This document shows, piece by piece, positions 17,371 through 25,092 of a DNA stretch of 64,000 bases (position 1 is its first letter; each line of letters opens with the position of its first letter). The notes beneath the pieces were generated by a model that made no database searches, had not been told where the DNA came from, and was given only the letters and a program-made list of their open reading frames with translations. A program made the translations under genes and the position numbers. This DNA comes from Caballeronia sp. INDeC2 (lineage in GTDB: Bacteria > Pseudomonadota > Gammaproteobacteria > Burkholderiales > Burkholderiaceae). Where the stretch lies: positions 124,001 to 188,000 of the forward strand of contig NZ_JALQDG010000031.1 in assembly GCF_023631325.1 (NCBI RefSeq). Reading direction: 5' to 3'.

Positions 17371-17614
17371 AGCGCGGAATCATTTCGTGAAACGCTCCCG
17401 TTCACGCAACAGCGCGCGGATTCCCAACTCTTGTATAAGACTCGAAAAAAGTTAAGTTGTTGATATAGCATGAAAAACGTCCGTTTTGGCCGTTCGCGTA
17501 CGGCGAAATTCACACGCGCGCCCTGCAAAAATCAGGCAGAATAGCGGTCTGTTGCCGGAGGGGTGCCGAGGCCGGCGGTTTTTTCCAACCTGTTTTCGGA
17601 TGTCGAGACAAGCG

Positions 17615-19861
17615 ATGAGTAATCAGCAACCCACCATCATCTACACCCTGACCGACGAAGCTCCGCTGCTCGCGACCAGCGCCTTTCTGCCGATCGTCCG
17701 TGCCTTCACCGCGCCGGCGGGCGTGAATGTCGTGACGAGCGACATCTCCGTTGCCGCGCGCATCCTGGGCGAATTCCCCGAATATCTGACTGAAGAGCAG
17801 AAGGTCCCCGACAACCTCGCCGAGCTCGGCCGCCTCACGCAGCTCGACGACACCAACATCATCAAGCTGCCGAACATCAGCGCGTCTTTGCACCAGTTGA
17901 CGAGCGCGATCAAGGAGCTTCAGTCGAAAGGCTACAAGCTGCCCGACTACCCCGAGGAGCCTAAGAACGACGAAGAGCAAGCCATTCGCGCGCGCTACGG
18001 AAAGTGCCTCGGCTCGGCCGTGAACCCGGTTCTGCGCGAAGGCAACTCGGACCGCCGCGCGCCGCTCGCCGTGAAGAACTACGCGAAGAAGCATCCGCAC
18101 AGCATGGCCGAGTGGAGCATGGCTTCGCGCACGCACGTCGCGCACATGAAGCATGGCGACTTCTATCACGGCGAAAAGTCGATCACGAACGACAAAGCTC
18201 GTGAAGTGCGCATGGAACTCGTCACGAAGCGCGGCGAGACCATCGTGCTGAAGCCGAAGGTCAAGCTGCAGGAAGGCGAGATCGTCGACAGCATGTTCAT
18301 GAGCAAGAAGGCGCTCGTCGAGTTTTACGAAGAGCAGATGGAAGACGCGCGCAAGACGGGCGTCATGCTGTCGCTGCACGTGAAGGCGACCATGATGAAG
18401 GTCTCGCACCCGATCGTCTTCGGCCACGCCGTCAAGGTGTTCTACAAAGACGCGTTCGCCAAGCACGCGAAGCTCTTCGAAGAACTCGGCATCAACGTGA
18501 ACAACGGCCTCGTCGATCTGTACACGAAGATCGAGACGCTGCCGGAATCGCAGCGCGATGAAGTCATCCGCGACATGCACGCGTGCCACGAGCACCGCCC
18601 GGCGCTCGCGATGGTCGATTCGGCCAAGGGCATCTCGAACCTGCATGCGCCGAACGACGTGATCGTCGACGCTTCCATGCCCGCGATGATCCGCGCGGGC
18701 GGCAAGATGTGGGGCGCCGACGGCCGTCCCCAAGACACGAAATGCCTGATTCCGGAAAGCACGTTCGCGCGCATCTATCAGGAGATCATCAATTTCTGCA
18801 AGACCAACGGCGCGTTCGATCCCAAGACCATGGGCACGGTGCCGAACGTCGGCCTGATGGCGCAGAAGGCCGAAGAATACGGCTCGCACGACAAGACCTT
18901 CGAGATCGCGGAAGACGGCACGGCGCGCATCGTCGACAACGCGACGAACGAAGTCATCGAACGGCTTACGCAGGAAGTCGAGAAGGGCGACATCTGGCGC
19001 ATGTGCCTCGTGAAGGACGCGCCGATCCGCGACTGGGTGAAGCTCGCCGTCACGCGCGTAAAGAACTCGGGCACGCCGGCGGTGTTCTGGCTCGACCCGT
19101 ATCGTCCGCACGAAGCCGAGCTCATCAAGAAGGTCGAGACGTACCTGAAGGACTACGACACCACGGGTCTCGACATCCAGATCATGTCGCAAGTGCGCGC
19201 GATGCGTTACACGCTCGAGCGCGTGATCCGCGGCATGGACACGATCTCGGTCACCGGCAACATCCTGCGCGACTATCTGACCGACCTGTTCCCGATCATG
19301 GAACTCGGCACGAGCGCGAAGATGCTGTCGATCGTTCCGCTGATGGCGGGCGGCGGCCTGTACGAAACGGGCGCAGGCGGCTCGGCGCCGAAGCACGTGC
19401 AGCAGCTCGTGCAGGAGAACCATCTGCGCTGGGATTCGCTCGGCGAATTCCTCGCGTTGGCGGTGTCGCTCGAAGAGCTCGGCATCAAGAACGACAACGC
19501 GCGTGCGAAGCTCGTCGCGAAGGCGCTCGACGCCGCAACGGGCAAGCTGCTCGACAACAACAAGAGCCCGTCGCCGAAGACCGGCCAGCTCGACAATCGC
19601 GGCAGCCAGTTCTATCTCGCGATGTACTGGGCGCAGGAGCTCGCGTCGCAGACGGACGACAAGGAACTCGCCGCACTGTTCGCGCCGCTCGCGAAGACGC
19701 TCGCCGAGAACGAGCAGAAGATCGTCGACGAACTCGCCGCCGTGCAGGGCAATGCGGCGGATATCGGCGGCTACTACAAGCCGGACGAGAAGAAGCTCGA
19801 AGCGGTGATGCGTCCGAGCAAGACGCTCAACGCGGCGCTCGCGGAAGTGAGCGCGAAGTAA
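17615..19861 (+). CDS. icd: NADP-dependent isocitrate dehydrogenase, monomeric type
   Basis: 748 residues, the length of the monomeric IDH family (about 740), roughly twice the homodimeric enzyme. It starts MSNQQPTIIYTLTDEAPLLATSAFLPIVRAF and contains typical blocks such as GSAVNPVLREGNSDRRAP and the long C-terminal GAGGSAPKHVQQ segment. It converts isocitrate plus NADP to 2-oxoglutarate, CO2 and NADPH in the TCA cycle. I chose the ATG at 17615; the open frame to 17486 reads through an AT-rich promoter-like tract. A strong terminator follows at 19895. Confidence 0.96.
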   Translation: MSNQQPTIIYTLTDEAPLLATSAFLPIVRAFTAPAGVNVVTSDISVAARILGEFPEYLTEEQKVPDNLAELGRLTQLDDTNIIKLPNISASLHQLTSAIKELQSKGYKLPDYPEEPKNDEEQAIRARYGKCLGSAVNPVLREGNSDRRAPLAVKNYAKKHPHSMAEWSMASRTHVAHMKHGDFYHGEKSITNDKAREVRMELVTKRGETIVLKPKVKLQEGEIVDSMFMSKKALVEFYEEQMEDARKTGVMLSLHVKATMMKVSHPIVFGHAVKVFYKDAFAKHAKLFEELGINVNNGLVDLYTKIETLPESQRDEVIRDMHACHEHRPALAMVDSAKGISNLHAPNDVIVDASMPAMIRAGGKMWGADGRPQDTKCLIPESTFARIYQEIINFCKTNGAFDPKTMGTVPNVGLMAQKAEEYGSHDKTFEIAEDGTARIVDNATNEVIERLTQEVEKGDIWRMCLVKDAPIRDWVKLAVTRVKNSGTPAVFWLDPYRPHEAELIKKVETYLKDYDTTGLDIQIMSQVRAMRYTLERVIRGMDTISVTGNILRDYLTDLFPIMELGTSAKMLSIVPLMAGGGLYETGAGGSAPKHVQQLVQENHLRWDSLGEFLALAVSLEELGIKNDNARAKLVAKALDAATGKLLDNNKSPSPKTGQLDNRGSQFYLAMYWAQELASQTDDKELAALFAPLAKTLAENEQKIVDELAAVQGNAADIGGYYKPDEKKLEAVMRPSKTLNAALAEVSAK

Positions 19862-19894
19862 CGTGGTGCGGGCGCGTGATGCGCGCCCCGACCG

Positions 19895-19930
19895 ACCGGC
19901 ATCTCTTCGGGGATGCCGGTTTTGTTTTTG
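19895..19930 (+). terminator. Rho-independent terminator of icd
   Basis: A nine-base-pair perfect stem, ACCGGCATC (19895-19903) with GATGCCGGT (19912-19920), has a TCTTCGGG loop and is followed by a T-rich tail TTTGTTTTTG. Confidence 0.85.
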
Positions 19931-20087
19931 AGCCCCGTATCGCGCTATGCCGACGTCAGCATAGAAGAAATCTGTCGTGTAATCCGCACGTTCGGTGCAT
20001 TTGGTTACAACCTGTGCCGACCTCGCCAAATTCGAGCGGGTAGAATCGTTGCCTCGCCGCCCGCTTGCCAGACACAGACACACTCGC

Positions 20088-20618
20088 ATGAATCTACAAG
20101 ACCAGCTCGGCGCGCTCGAGTCGAGCCTCGACACGCTCCTTCAGACCGCCGCCGCATCTGCCCGAACATCCGTTGAATCGACTGAAGGCGCATCGTCGTC
20201 TTGTGCGATTTCGCCCGATGAACCGCCCGCTTTGGGCGACGTGCGGGAGCCGGGCGAATCCGCCGCGCCGGCCGAACCGCCGGGCCTCAACGAGCCACCG
20301 ACGCTCGTTGTCTCGCGACCCGAGCGCGATGCGGTCGAGATGACGATCGCTGGCAAGACGGTGAAGCTGAGCCCGGAAGGCGTGTCGGAGCTGATCGAGG
20401 AATTGTCGAACGTGCGCGCGTCGATGTCTCCGGATCAGCCGGCTGGCATCGCGCCGGGTTGGCGCTTCGCGGCCACGAAGAATCCCGTCATGGCGACGCA
20501 GAAATATCCGAACGGCGATCGCTTGCTGGTCATGCGGCATGCCGGGCACGGGTGGGTGCCGTTTACGTTTTCGCCGAATATGGTCGTCGAGTTGTATGCC
20601 ATGTTGACGAAGAAGTAA
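20088..20618 (+). CDS. Hypothetical protein, two-part acidic/basic
   Basis: 176 residues from the ATG at 20088 (MNLQDQLGALESSLDTLLQT). The N-terminal helix is followed by a disordered Pro/Glu/Ser/Ala stretch (about 30-75). A compact C-terminal part follows: EMTIAGKTVKLSPEGVSELIEELSNVRASM, then GWRFAATKNPVMATQKYPNGDRLLVMRHAGHGWVPFTFSP. No known domain recognised. The C-terminal half looks folded and conserved in style. It is monocistronic, between icd and a repeat element. Confidence 0.7.
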   Translation: MNLQDQLGALESSLDTLLQTAAASARTSVESTEGASSSCAISPDEPPALGDVREPGESAAPAEPPGLNEPPTLVVSRPERDAVEMTIAGKTVKLSPEGVSELIEELSNVRASMSPDQPAGIAPGWRFAATKNPVMATQKYPNGDRLLVMRHAGHGWVPFTFSPNMVVELYAMLTKK

Positions 20619-20654
20619 GCGCCCGGTTCGTCGGCTGTATCCCGCTTTCTTTAT

Positions 20655-20719
20655 GGTCTATTAGCACGGCCCCTGTGCGGGGAGAGGCAGTGCTCATAAA
20701 CCGACACCAATACGGCATC
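20655..20719. repeat. Intergenic hairpin repeat, copy 1
   Basis: Nested palindrome: an inner hairpin CCCC-TGTGC-GGGG (20670-20682) is flanked by outer imperfect arms GGTCTATTAGCA (20655-20666) and TGCTCATAAACC (20691-20702). Immediately after comes ACACCAATACGGCATC. The segment AAACCRACACCAATACGGSATC recurs at 53908-53929 beside another GCCCC/GGGGC hairpin. It resembles a dispersed REP or MITE-like element of this genus, lying between two convergent genes. No transposase is present. Confidence 0.65.
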
Positions 20720-20739
20720 AACCGCTAAAACCCCCCCGA

Positions 20740-21942
20740 CTACGAACCCTCCTGCGTCGGCGCCTGCACCCGCGCCTTCCACTGCCCGCCTTTCCCGCTC
20801 CAGTACCGCACGGCCGACCCAATCGTCGCGCTCACGTAAAACAACGCGACGAGCGGAAGCAGCGGCGCCCACAAGAGCGATCTGCGGTAATAGCGCAGCA
20901 TCGGACCATACGCGATGCACATGAACGCCCACGCGGCGCATGCGGGCCAGGCCCGCGAGCCGTAGACCAGCGCGAGCACGGGCGGCGCCAGATAGATCAC
21001 CGCCATGCCGAGCACGGTGCCGGCGAGAAGCAGCGGCGAGTAGCGCAGTTGCGTGAACGCCGTGCGGGCGATCATGTTCCAGATATCGCGCCAGCTTTCA
21101 TAAGGACGCAGCGATTCGCTGCGCTCGGCGAGATCGAGGCGGATGGGACGCGCGTCGTTGCGCCCCGCGCGATGCTTGATGCGCGCGGCGAGACTGCAAT
21201 CGTCAATCAATTCCTGACGGATCGATTCGATCCCGCCCGCCTCCGCCAGCGCCGAGCGGCGCACGAGCATGCAGCCGCCCGCCGCGCCGGCCGTCGGCTT
21301 CTTCACGTCGTTGACCCACGCGAACGGATAGAGCTTCGCGAAGAAGAACACGAACGCCGGAATCAGCACCTTTTCCCAGAGCGAATCGCAACGCAGCCGC
21401 ACCATGAGCGAGACCAGATCGCGGTCTTCCAGAATCGTGCGCGCGACGAGTTGGGTCGCAGCATCGGCCGGATGGTGGATGTCCGCGTCGGTCAGGAGCA
21501 GGAACTCGGCGGGCAGTCCGAGCGAATCGATCGCGCCGATGCCCTGCGACTGCGCCCACACCTTGCCCGACCAGCCCGGCGGCAGCGACTGCGCGGTCAG
21601 CACCGTCAGACGGTCTTCGAGGGCAAGATCGCGGGCGGCGGCGAGCGCGGCGCTGGCGGTGCCATCGGTGCTGTGATCGTCGACGACGATCACATGGAAC
21701 GCGCCCGCGTAGTCCTGCTTCAAAAGCGAGCCGACCGCGCGCCCGATGACGTCGGCCTCGTTGCGCGCCGGCACGACCGCCACGAGCGCGGGCCATGCGC
21801 CGCGCCGCGCGATCTCGGCGTTGCCGACGGCGTGGACCGTCGTATCGGACAGTGCCGGCGCAGGTTGCGCGCGCCAGAAGCCGCCGCGAGCGAACAGCAG
21901 CACGATCCAGATCAAAAAAGACAGCCAGGCGATCAGTAGCAT
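20740..21942 (-). CDS. hpnB: Hopene-associated glycosyltransferase HpnB
   Basis: 400 residues from the ATG at 21942 (MLLIAWLSFLIWIVLLFARGGFW). A TTG 18 codons upstream is an alternative, and neither has a clear ribosome binding site. N-terminal membrane helix, then a GT-A family 2 domain: VAVVPARNEADVIGRAVGSLL, VIVVDDHSTDGT and the DxD-type LLLTDADIHH. A QxxRW-like region is replaced by ELIDDCSLAARIK. Three or four C-terminal helices anchor it in the membrane. HpnB is assumed to transfer a sugar to a hopanoid or a lipid carrier. It is divergent from ispH-hpnH. Confidence 0.87.
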   Translation of the reverse strand: MLLIAWLSFLIWIVLLFARGGFWRAQPAPALSDTTVHAVGNAEIARRGAWPALVAVVPARNEADVIGRAVGSLLKQDYAGAFHVIVVDDHSTDGTASAALAAARDLALEDRLTVLTAQSLPPGWSGKVWAQSQGIGAIDSLGLPAEFLLLTDADIHHPADAATQLVARTILEDRDLVSLMVRLRCDSLWEKVLIPAFVFFFAKLYPFAWVNDVKKPTAGAAGGCMLVRRSALAEAGGIESIRQELIDDCSLAARIKHRAGRNDARPIRLDLAERSESLRPYESWRDIWNMIARTAFTQLRYSPLLLAGTVLGMAVIYLAPPVLALVYGSRAWPACAAWAFMCIAYGPMLRYYRRSLLWAPLLPLVALFYVSATIGSAVRYWSGKGGQWKARVQAPTQEGS

Positions 21943-22362
21943 GAAATAAACGATTAGCTTGGAAAGGGTGACGCAGCCGGCTGCGCGTTGCGCCAAAAAT
22001 ACACGGGTGGGAATGCCGTCCGAAGCCCGGCCCGAGGGCCGTACGGCCAGGGAAACGGCGCAAGTCTCGCCGCCATGCGGTCCGAAGCGTCCGACAGTTT
22101 ACTGGGTTCTCAAATTCGCCGTGTTGACGCGTGTGAAACGGCTGCGCGCAGTGGAGCGGGCGTTGAGCACCCAAAAAGGGAACGGGTTAGAATACGCGGT
22201 CAACTTCGGCGCGCAGACCCAATCACCGTGTCTTTTTTTCCGGTCTGCTTTTCCCGGCACTCTTTTGGCGTTTCCGAGGCGTCGTGAAGGCCGAAACAAA
22301 GGAAAGCGCGAGCTTCGCGCCGGCTAACCCCGAAACCCGCGTCAGTCGGAGTTCGTTCGAAT

Positions 22363-23325
22363 ATGCGTATCATCCTTGCTCAACCCCGCGGCTTTTGTGC
22401 GGGTGTGGTCCGTGCGATCGAGATCGTCGATCGGGCCCTCGAACGGCATGGCGCGCCCGTCTATGTGCGTCACGAGATCGTTCACAACCGTCACGTCGTC
22501 GACAACCTGCGCAGCAAGGGTGCGCGTTTCGTCGAAGAACTAGATGAAGTGCCGCACGGCGCGGTCGCGATCTTCAGCGCGCACGGCGTTGCGCAGAGCG
22601 TCGAGAAGGATGCACAGACGCGCGGGCTCGATGTGCTGGACGCCACCTGCCCGCTCGTCACGAAAGTTCATGTGCAGGGGCGTCAGTATGTATCGCAGGG
22701 ACGCACGCTCATTCTGATCGGCCACGCGGGTCATCCGGAAGTCGAAGGCACGATCGGGCAGATTCCGGGCGAAGTCGTGCTGGTGCAGAGCGAAGCCGAA
22801 GTGGAAAAGATGACGCTCGCGCCGGACACGCCCGTCGCCTACGTCACGCAGACCACGCTTTCGGTCGATGACACCCGCGGCATCATCGACGCCTTGCAGC
22901 GCCGCTTCACGGATATCGTCGGCCCGGACACGCGCGACATCTGCTACGCGACGCAAAACCGCCAGGCCGCCGTGCGCGAGCTGTCGAGCCAGGTGGATGT
23001 GCTGCTCGTGGTCGGCGCGACCAACAGTTCGAATTCGAACCGCCTGCGGGAGATCGGCGCCGAGACCGGCGTTCCGAGCTACCTCGTCGCGGACGGTTCA
23101 GAGATCAGGCCGGAGTGGTTTGCCAATGTGCAGACGGTCGGCATCACCGCGGGCGCTTCGGCGCCCGAGGAAATGGTCAAACATGTGATCGATGCCCTGC
23201 GCGCGTTCGAAACCGTCGAAGTCACGACGATGAACGGCCGCGAGGAAAAGGTCGAATTCAAACTTCCCGCGAAGCTCACTCAGCCGGTCGCCGCCGTTGC
23301 GGCAACCGCGACTCGCGAAGAATAA
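22363..23325 (+). CDS. ispH: 4-hydroxy-3-methylbut-2-enyl diphosphate reductase IspH
   Basis: 320 residues. The three Fe-S cysteines are visible: Cys12 (QPRGFCAGVVRAIE), the one in LDATCPLVTKVH and the one in DICYATQNRQ. The GHAGHPEVEGT block holds the catalytic glutamate, and NSSNSNRL binds diphosphate. IspH makes IPP and DMAPP in the last step of the MEP pathway. It sits 13 bases upstream of hpnH, so isoprenoid precursor supply and hopanoid extension are probably co-transcribed. Such genomes often have a second ispH elsewhere; this copy may be the hopanoid-linked one. Confidence 0.95.
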   Translation: MRIILAQPRGFCAGVVRAIEIVDRALERHGAPVYVRHEIVHNRHVVDNLRSKGARFVEELDEVPHGAVAIFSAHGVAQSVEKDAQTRGLDVLDATCPLVTKVHVQGRQYVSQGRTLILIGHAGHPEVEGTIGQIPGEVVLVQSEAEVEKMTLAPDTPVAYVTQTTLSVDDTRGIIDALQRRFTDIVGPDTRDICYATQNRQAAVRELSSQVDVLLVVGATNSSNSNRLREIGAETGVPSYLVADGSEIRPEWFANVQTVGITAGASAPEEMVKHVIDALRAFETVEVTTMNGREEKVEFKLPAKLTQPVAAVAATATREE

Positions 23326-23338
23326 GGAGAGGACGCAA

Positions 23339-24493
23339 TTGTCTATCCCGATGCTCCAGAAGGCCCGCGTAGGCGCCTACATCTTCAAGCAGCACCTGAC
23401 GGGCAACAAGCGTTATCCGCTCGCGCTGATGCTCGAACCGCTGTTCCGCTGCAATCTCGCCTGTAACGGCTGCGGAAAGATCGACTACCCGGATCCGATC
23501 CTGAACCAGCGTTTGTCGCTGGAAGAGTGCCTCGGCGCCGTGGACGAGTGCGGCGCGCCGGTCGTGTCGATCGCGGGCGGCGAGCCGTTGCTGCACAAGG
23601 AAATGCCGCAGATCGTGAAGGGCATCATGGCGCGCAAGAAGTTCGTGTATCTCTGCACGAACGCGCTGCTGATGGAAAAGAAGATGGACGACTACGAGCC
23701 GAGCCCGTACTTCGTCTGGTCGGTGCACCTCGACGGCGACCGCGAGGCGCACGATCACTCGGTTTCGCAACCGGGCACTTACGACAAGGCCGTCGCCGCG
23801 ATCAAGGAAGCGAAGCGCCGCGGCTTTCGCGTGAACATCAACTGCACGCTGTTCAACGATGCGGAACCCGAGCGCGTGGCGAAGTTCTTCGACACGCTCG
23901 GCCCGATCGGCGTCGATGGCATCACGGTCTCGCCGGGCTACGCGTATGAGCGCGCCCCGGACCAGCAGCACTTCCTGAATCGTGAAAAGACGAAGAACCT
24001 GTTCCGCGAAATCTTCAAGCGCGGCAACAACGGCAAGAACTGGTCGTTCAGCCAGTCGACGCTGTTCCTCGACTTTCTCGCGGGCAACCAGACATATCAG
24101 TGCACGCCGTGGGGCAACCCGGCGCGCACGGTGTTCGGCTGGCAAAAGCCCTGCTATCTGGTCGGCGAAGGTTACGTGAAGACCTTCAAGGAACTGATGG
24201 AAACCACCGACTGGGACAAGTACGGCACCGGCAAGTACGAAAAGTGCGCGGACTGCATGGTCCACTGCGGCTTCGAGGCGACCGCCGTGATGGATACGGT
24301 GGCGCATCCGCTCAAGGCCGCGAAGATCGCGCTGTCGGGCCCGCGCACGACGGGCGCATTCGCGAAGGATCTGCCGATCGACAAGCAGCGTCCGGCGGAG
24401 TACGTGTTCTCGAAGCACGTCGAGATCAAGCTGGAAGAGATCGGACGCGCGCAGAAGAACAAGGGCGCGAAGACGGCAGCGGCGGTGAACTGA
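23339..24493 (+). CDS. hpnH: Adenosyl-hopene transferase HpnH (radical SAM)
   Basis: 384 residues starting with TTG at 23339. I prefer this start because AGGAGAGG at 23325-23332 is well spaced for it and too far from the ATG at 23351. The radical-SAM cluster motif CxxxCxxC is CNLACNGC. GGEPLLH and the C-terminal SPASM-like cysteines (CADCMVHCGFE) are present. HpnH adds a 5'-deoxyadenosyl group to the hopene side chain, the first step toward C35 hopanoids. Adenine removal then needs HpnG, encoded at 35259. A terminator follows at 24521. Confidence 0.94.
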   Translation: MSIPMLQKARVGAYIFKQHLTGNKRYPLALMLEPLFRCNLACNGCGKIDYPDPILNQRLSLEECLGAVDECGAPVVSIAGGEPLLHKEMPQIVKGIMARKKFVYLCTNALLMEKKMDDYEPSPYFVWSVHLDGDREAHDHSVSQPGTYDKAVAAIKEAKRRGFRVNINCTLFNDAEPERVAKFFDTLGPIGVDGITVSPGYAYERAPDQQHFLNREKTKNLFREIFKRGNNGKNWSFSQSTLFLDFLAGNQTYQCTPWGNPARTVFGWQKPCYLVGEGYVKTFKELMETTDWDKYGTGKYEKCADCMVHCGFEATAVMDTVAHPLKAAKIALSGPRTTGAFAKDLPIDKQRPAEYVFSKHVEIKLEEIGRAQKNKGAKTAAAVN

Positions 24494-24520
24494 GGCGGGC
24501 GCTGAACGTTTGAAAATGCG

Positions 24521-24557
24521 AAGGGCGGGTGACTTGGGTCATCCGCCCTTTTGTTTT
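24521..24557 (+). terminator. Rho-independent terminator of ispH-hpnH
   Basis: A long stem AAGGGCGGGTGAC / GGTCATCCGCCCTT (24521-24550) is followed by TTTTGTTTTG. It separates the hopanoid operon from the minus-strand genes. Confidence 0.8.
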
Positions 24558-24571
24558 GATGTACGCCGCAT

Positions 24572-24718
24572 CTAATCTCTGAGGGCTTCCCAAACATCTA
24601 CGCCGACGGGTTCAATCGGATCGATGTTGAACGGCACACTCCCGCGCAACGCTTCGAGCGGCGAAAGGAGTTCATTGTCCGATGGCTTATCAGGCATCGG
24701 CTTTTGATGATCTGTCAT
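24572..24718 (-). CDS. Very small hypothetical acidic protein
   Basis: 48 residues from the ATG at 24718 (MTDHQKPMPDKPSDNELLS). GAGG lies about ten bases before the start. The C-terminus is acidic and ordered-looking (PLEALRGSVPFNIDPIEPVGVDVWEALRD). No family recognised. Codon use fits coding, but length limits certainty. It is transcribed away from the cstA terminator at 24829, so it would need its own promoter in the 24719-24828 gap. Confidence 0.4.
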   Translation of the reverse strand: MTDHQKPMPDKPSDNELLSPLEALRGSVPFNIDPIEPVGVDVWEALRD

Positions 24719-24828
24719 GTTGACGTCCTCGAAGTGCAAAAGCGATTGTGCTTTGAACACCCTTTTGAGCGGTGGGTTTCCGGAAGGCGCGGCTGAAGTT
24801 GTCGAAAATTTGCCATCTCTGCACGCAC

Positions 24829-24857
24829 AAAAAAACGCGACGGCTCTCACCGTCGCG
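24829..24857 (-). terminator. Rho-independent terminator of cstA-ybdD
   Basis: On the minus strand, CGCGACGG (24857-24850) pairs perfectly with CCGTCGCG (24843-24836) over a six-base loop, followed by seven T (24835-24829). It ends the cstA-ybdD transcript. Confidence 0.85.
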
Positions 24858-24888
24858 TTGTCGTCAACCCTTGCCACGCCGCATCAAC

Positions 24889-25083
24889 TCAACAACACTT
24901 CCCCGCTCCCGATCCATACCGCGCCTCCTGTCGCTCGCGGAAAAACTCCGCGTAGCTCATCACCGGCTTGTCGGGATGTGTCGTCTGCATGTGCGTGACA
25001 TAGGCATCGTAATCGGGCATCCCGACCATCAGACGCATCGTCTGGCCGAGATACCGTCCTGCTTGCCGAAGATCGCTGAACAT
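24889..25083 (-). CDS. ybdD: YbdD/YjiX family small protein
   Basis: 64 residues. It shows the family pattern: RQAGRYLGQTMRLMVGMPDYDAYVTHM, then HPDKPVMSYAEFFRERQEARYG and a Cys pair at the very end (GKCC). YbdD proteins are encoded next to CstA/BtsT pyruvate and peptide carriers and are needed for their activity in some species. It lies nine bases after cstA on the same strand and is surely co-transcribed. Confidence 0.93.
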   Translation of the reverse strand: MFSDLRQAGRYLGQTMRLMVGMPDYDAYVTHMQTTHPDKPVMSYAEFFRERQEARYGSGAGKCC

Positions 25084-25092
25084 CGTGCGCTC

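Noticed and set aside
17510..20134. 874-residue open frame antisense to icd
   Set aside because: Low-complexity Arg/His/Val shadow; opposite strand carries a complete isocitrate dehydrogenase.
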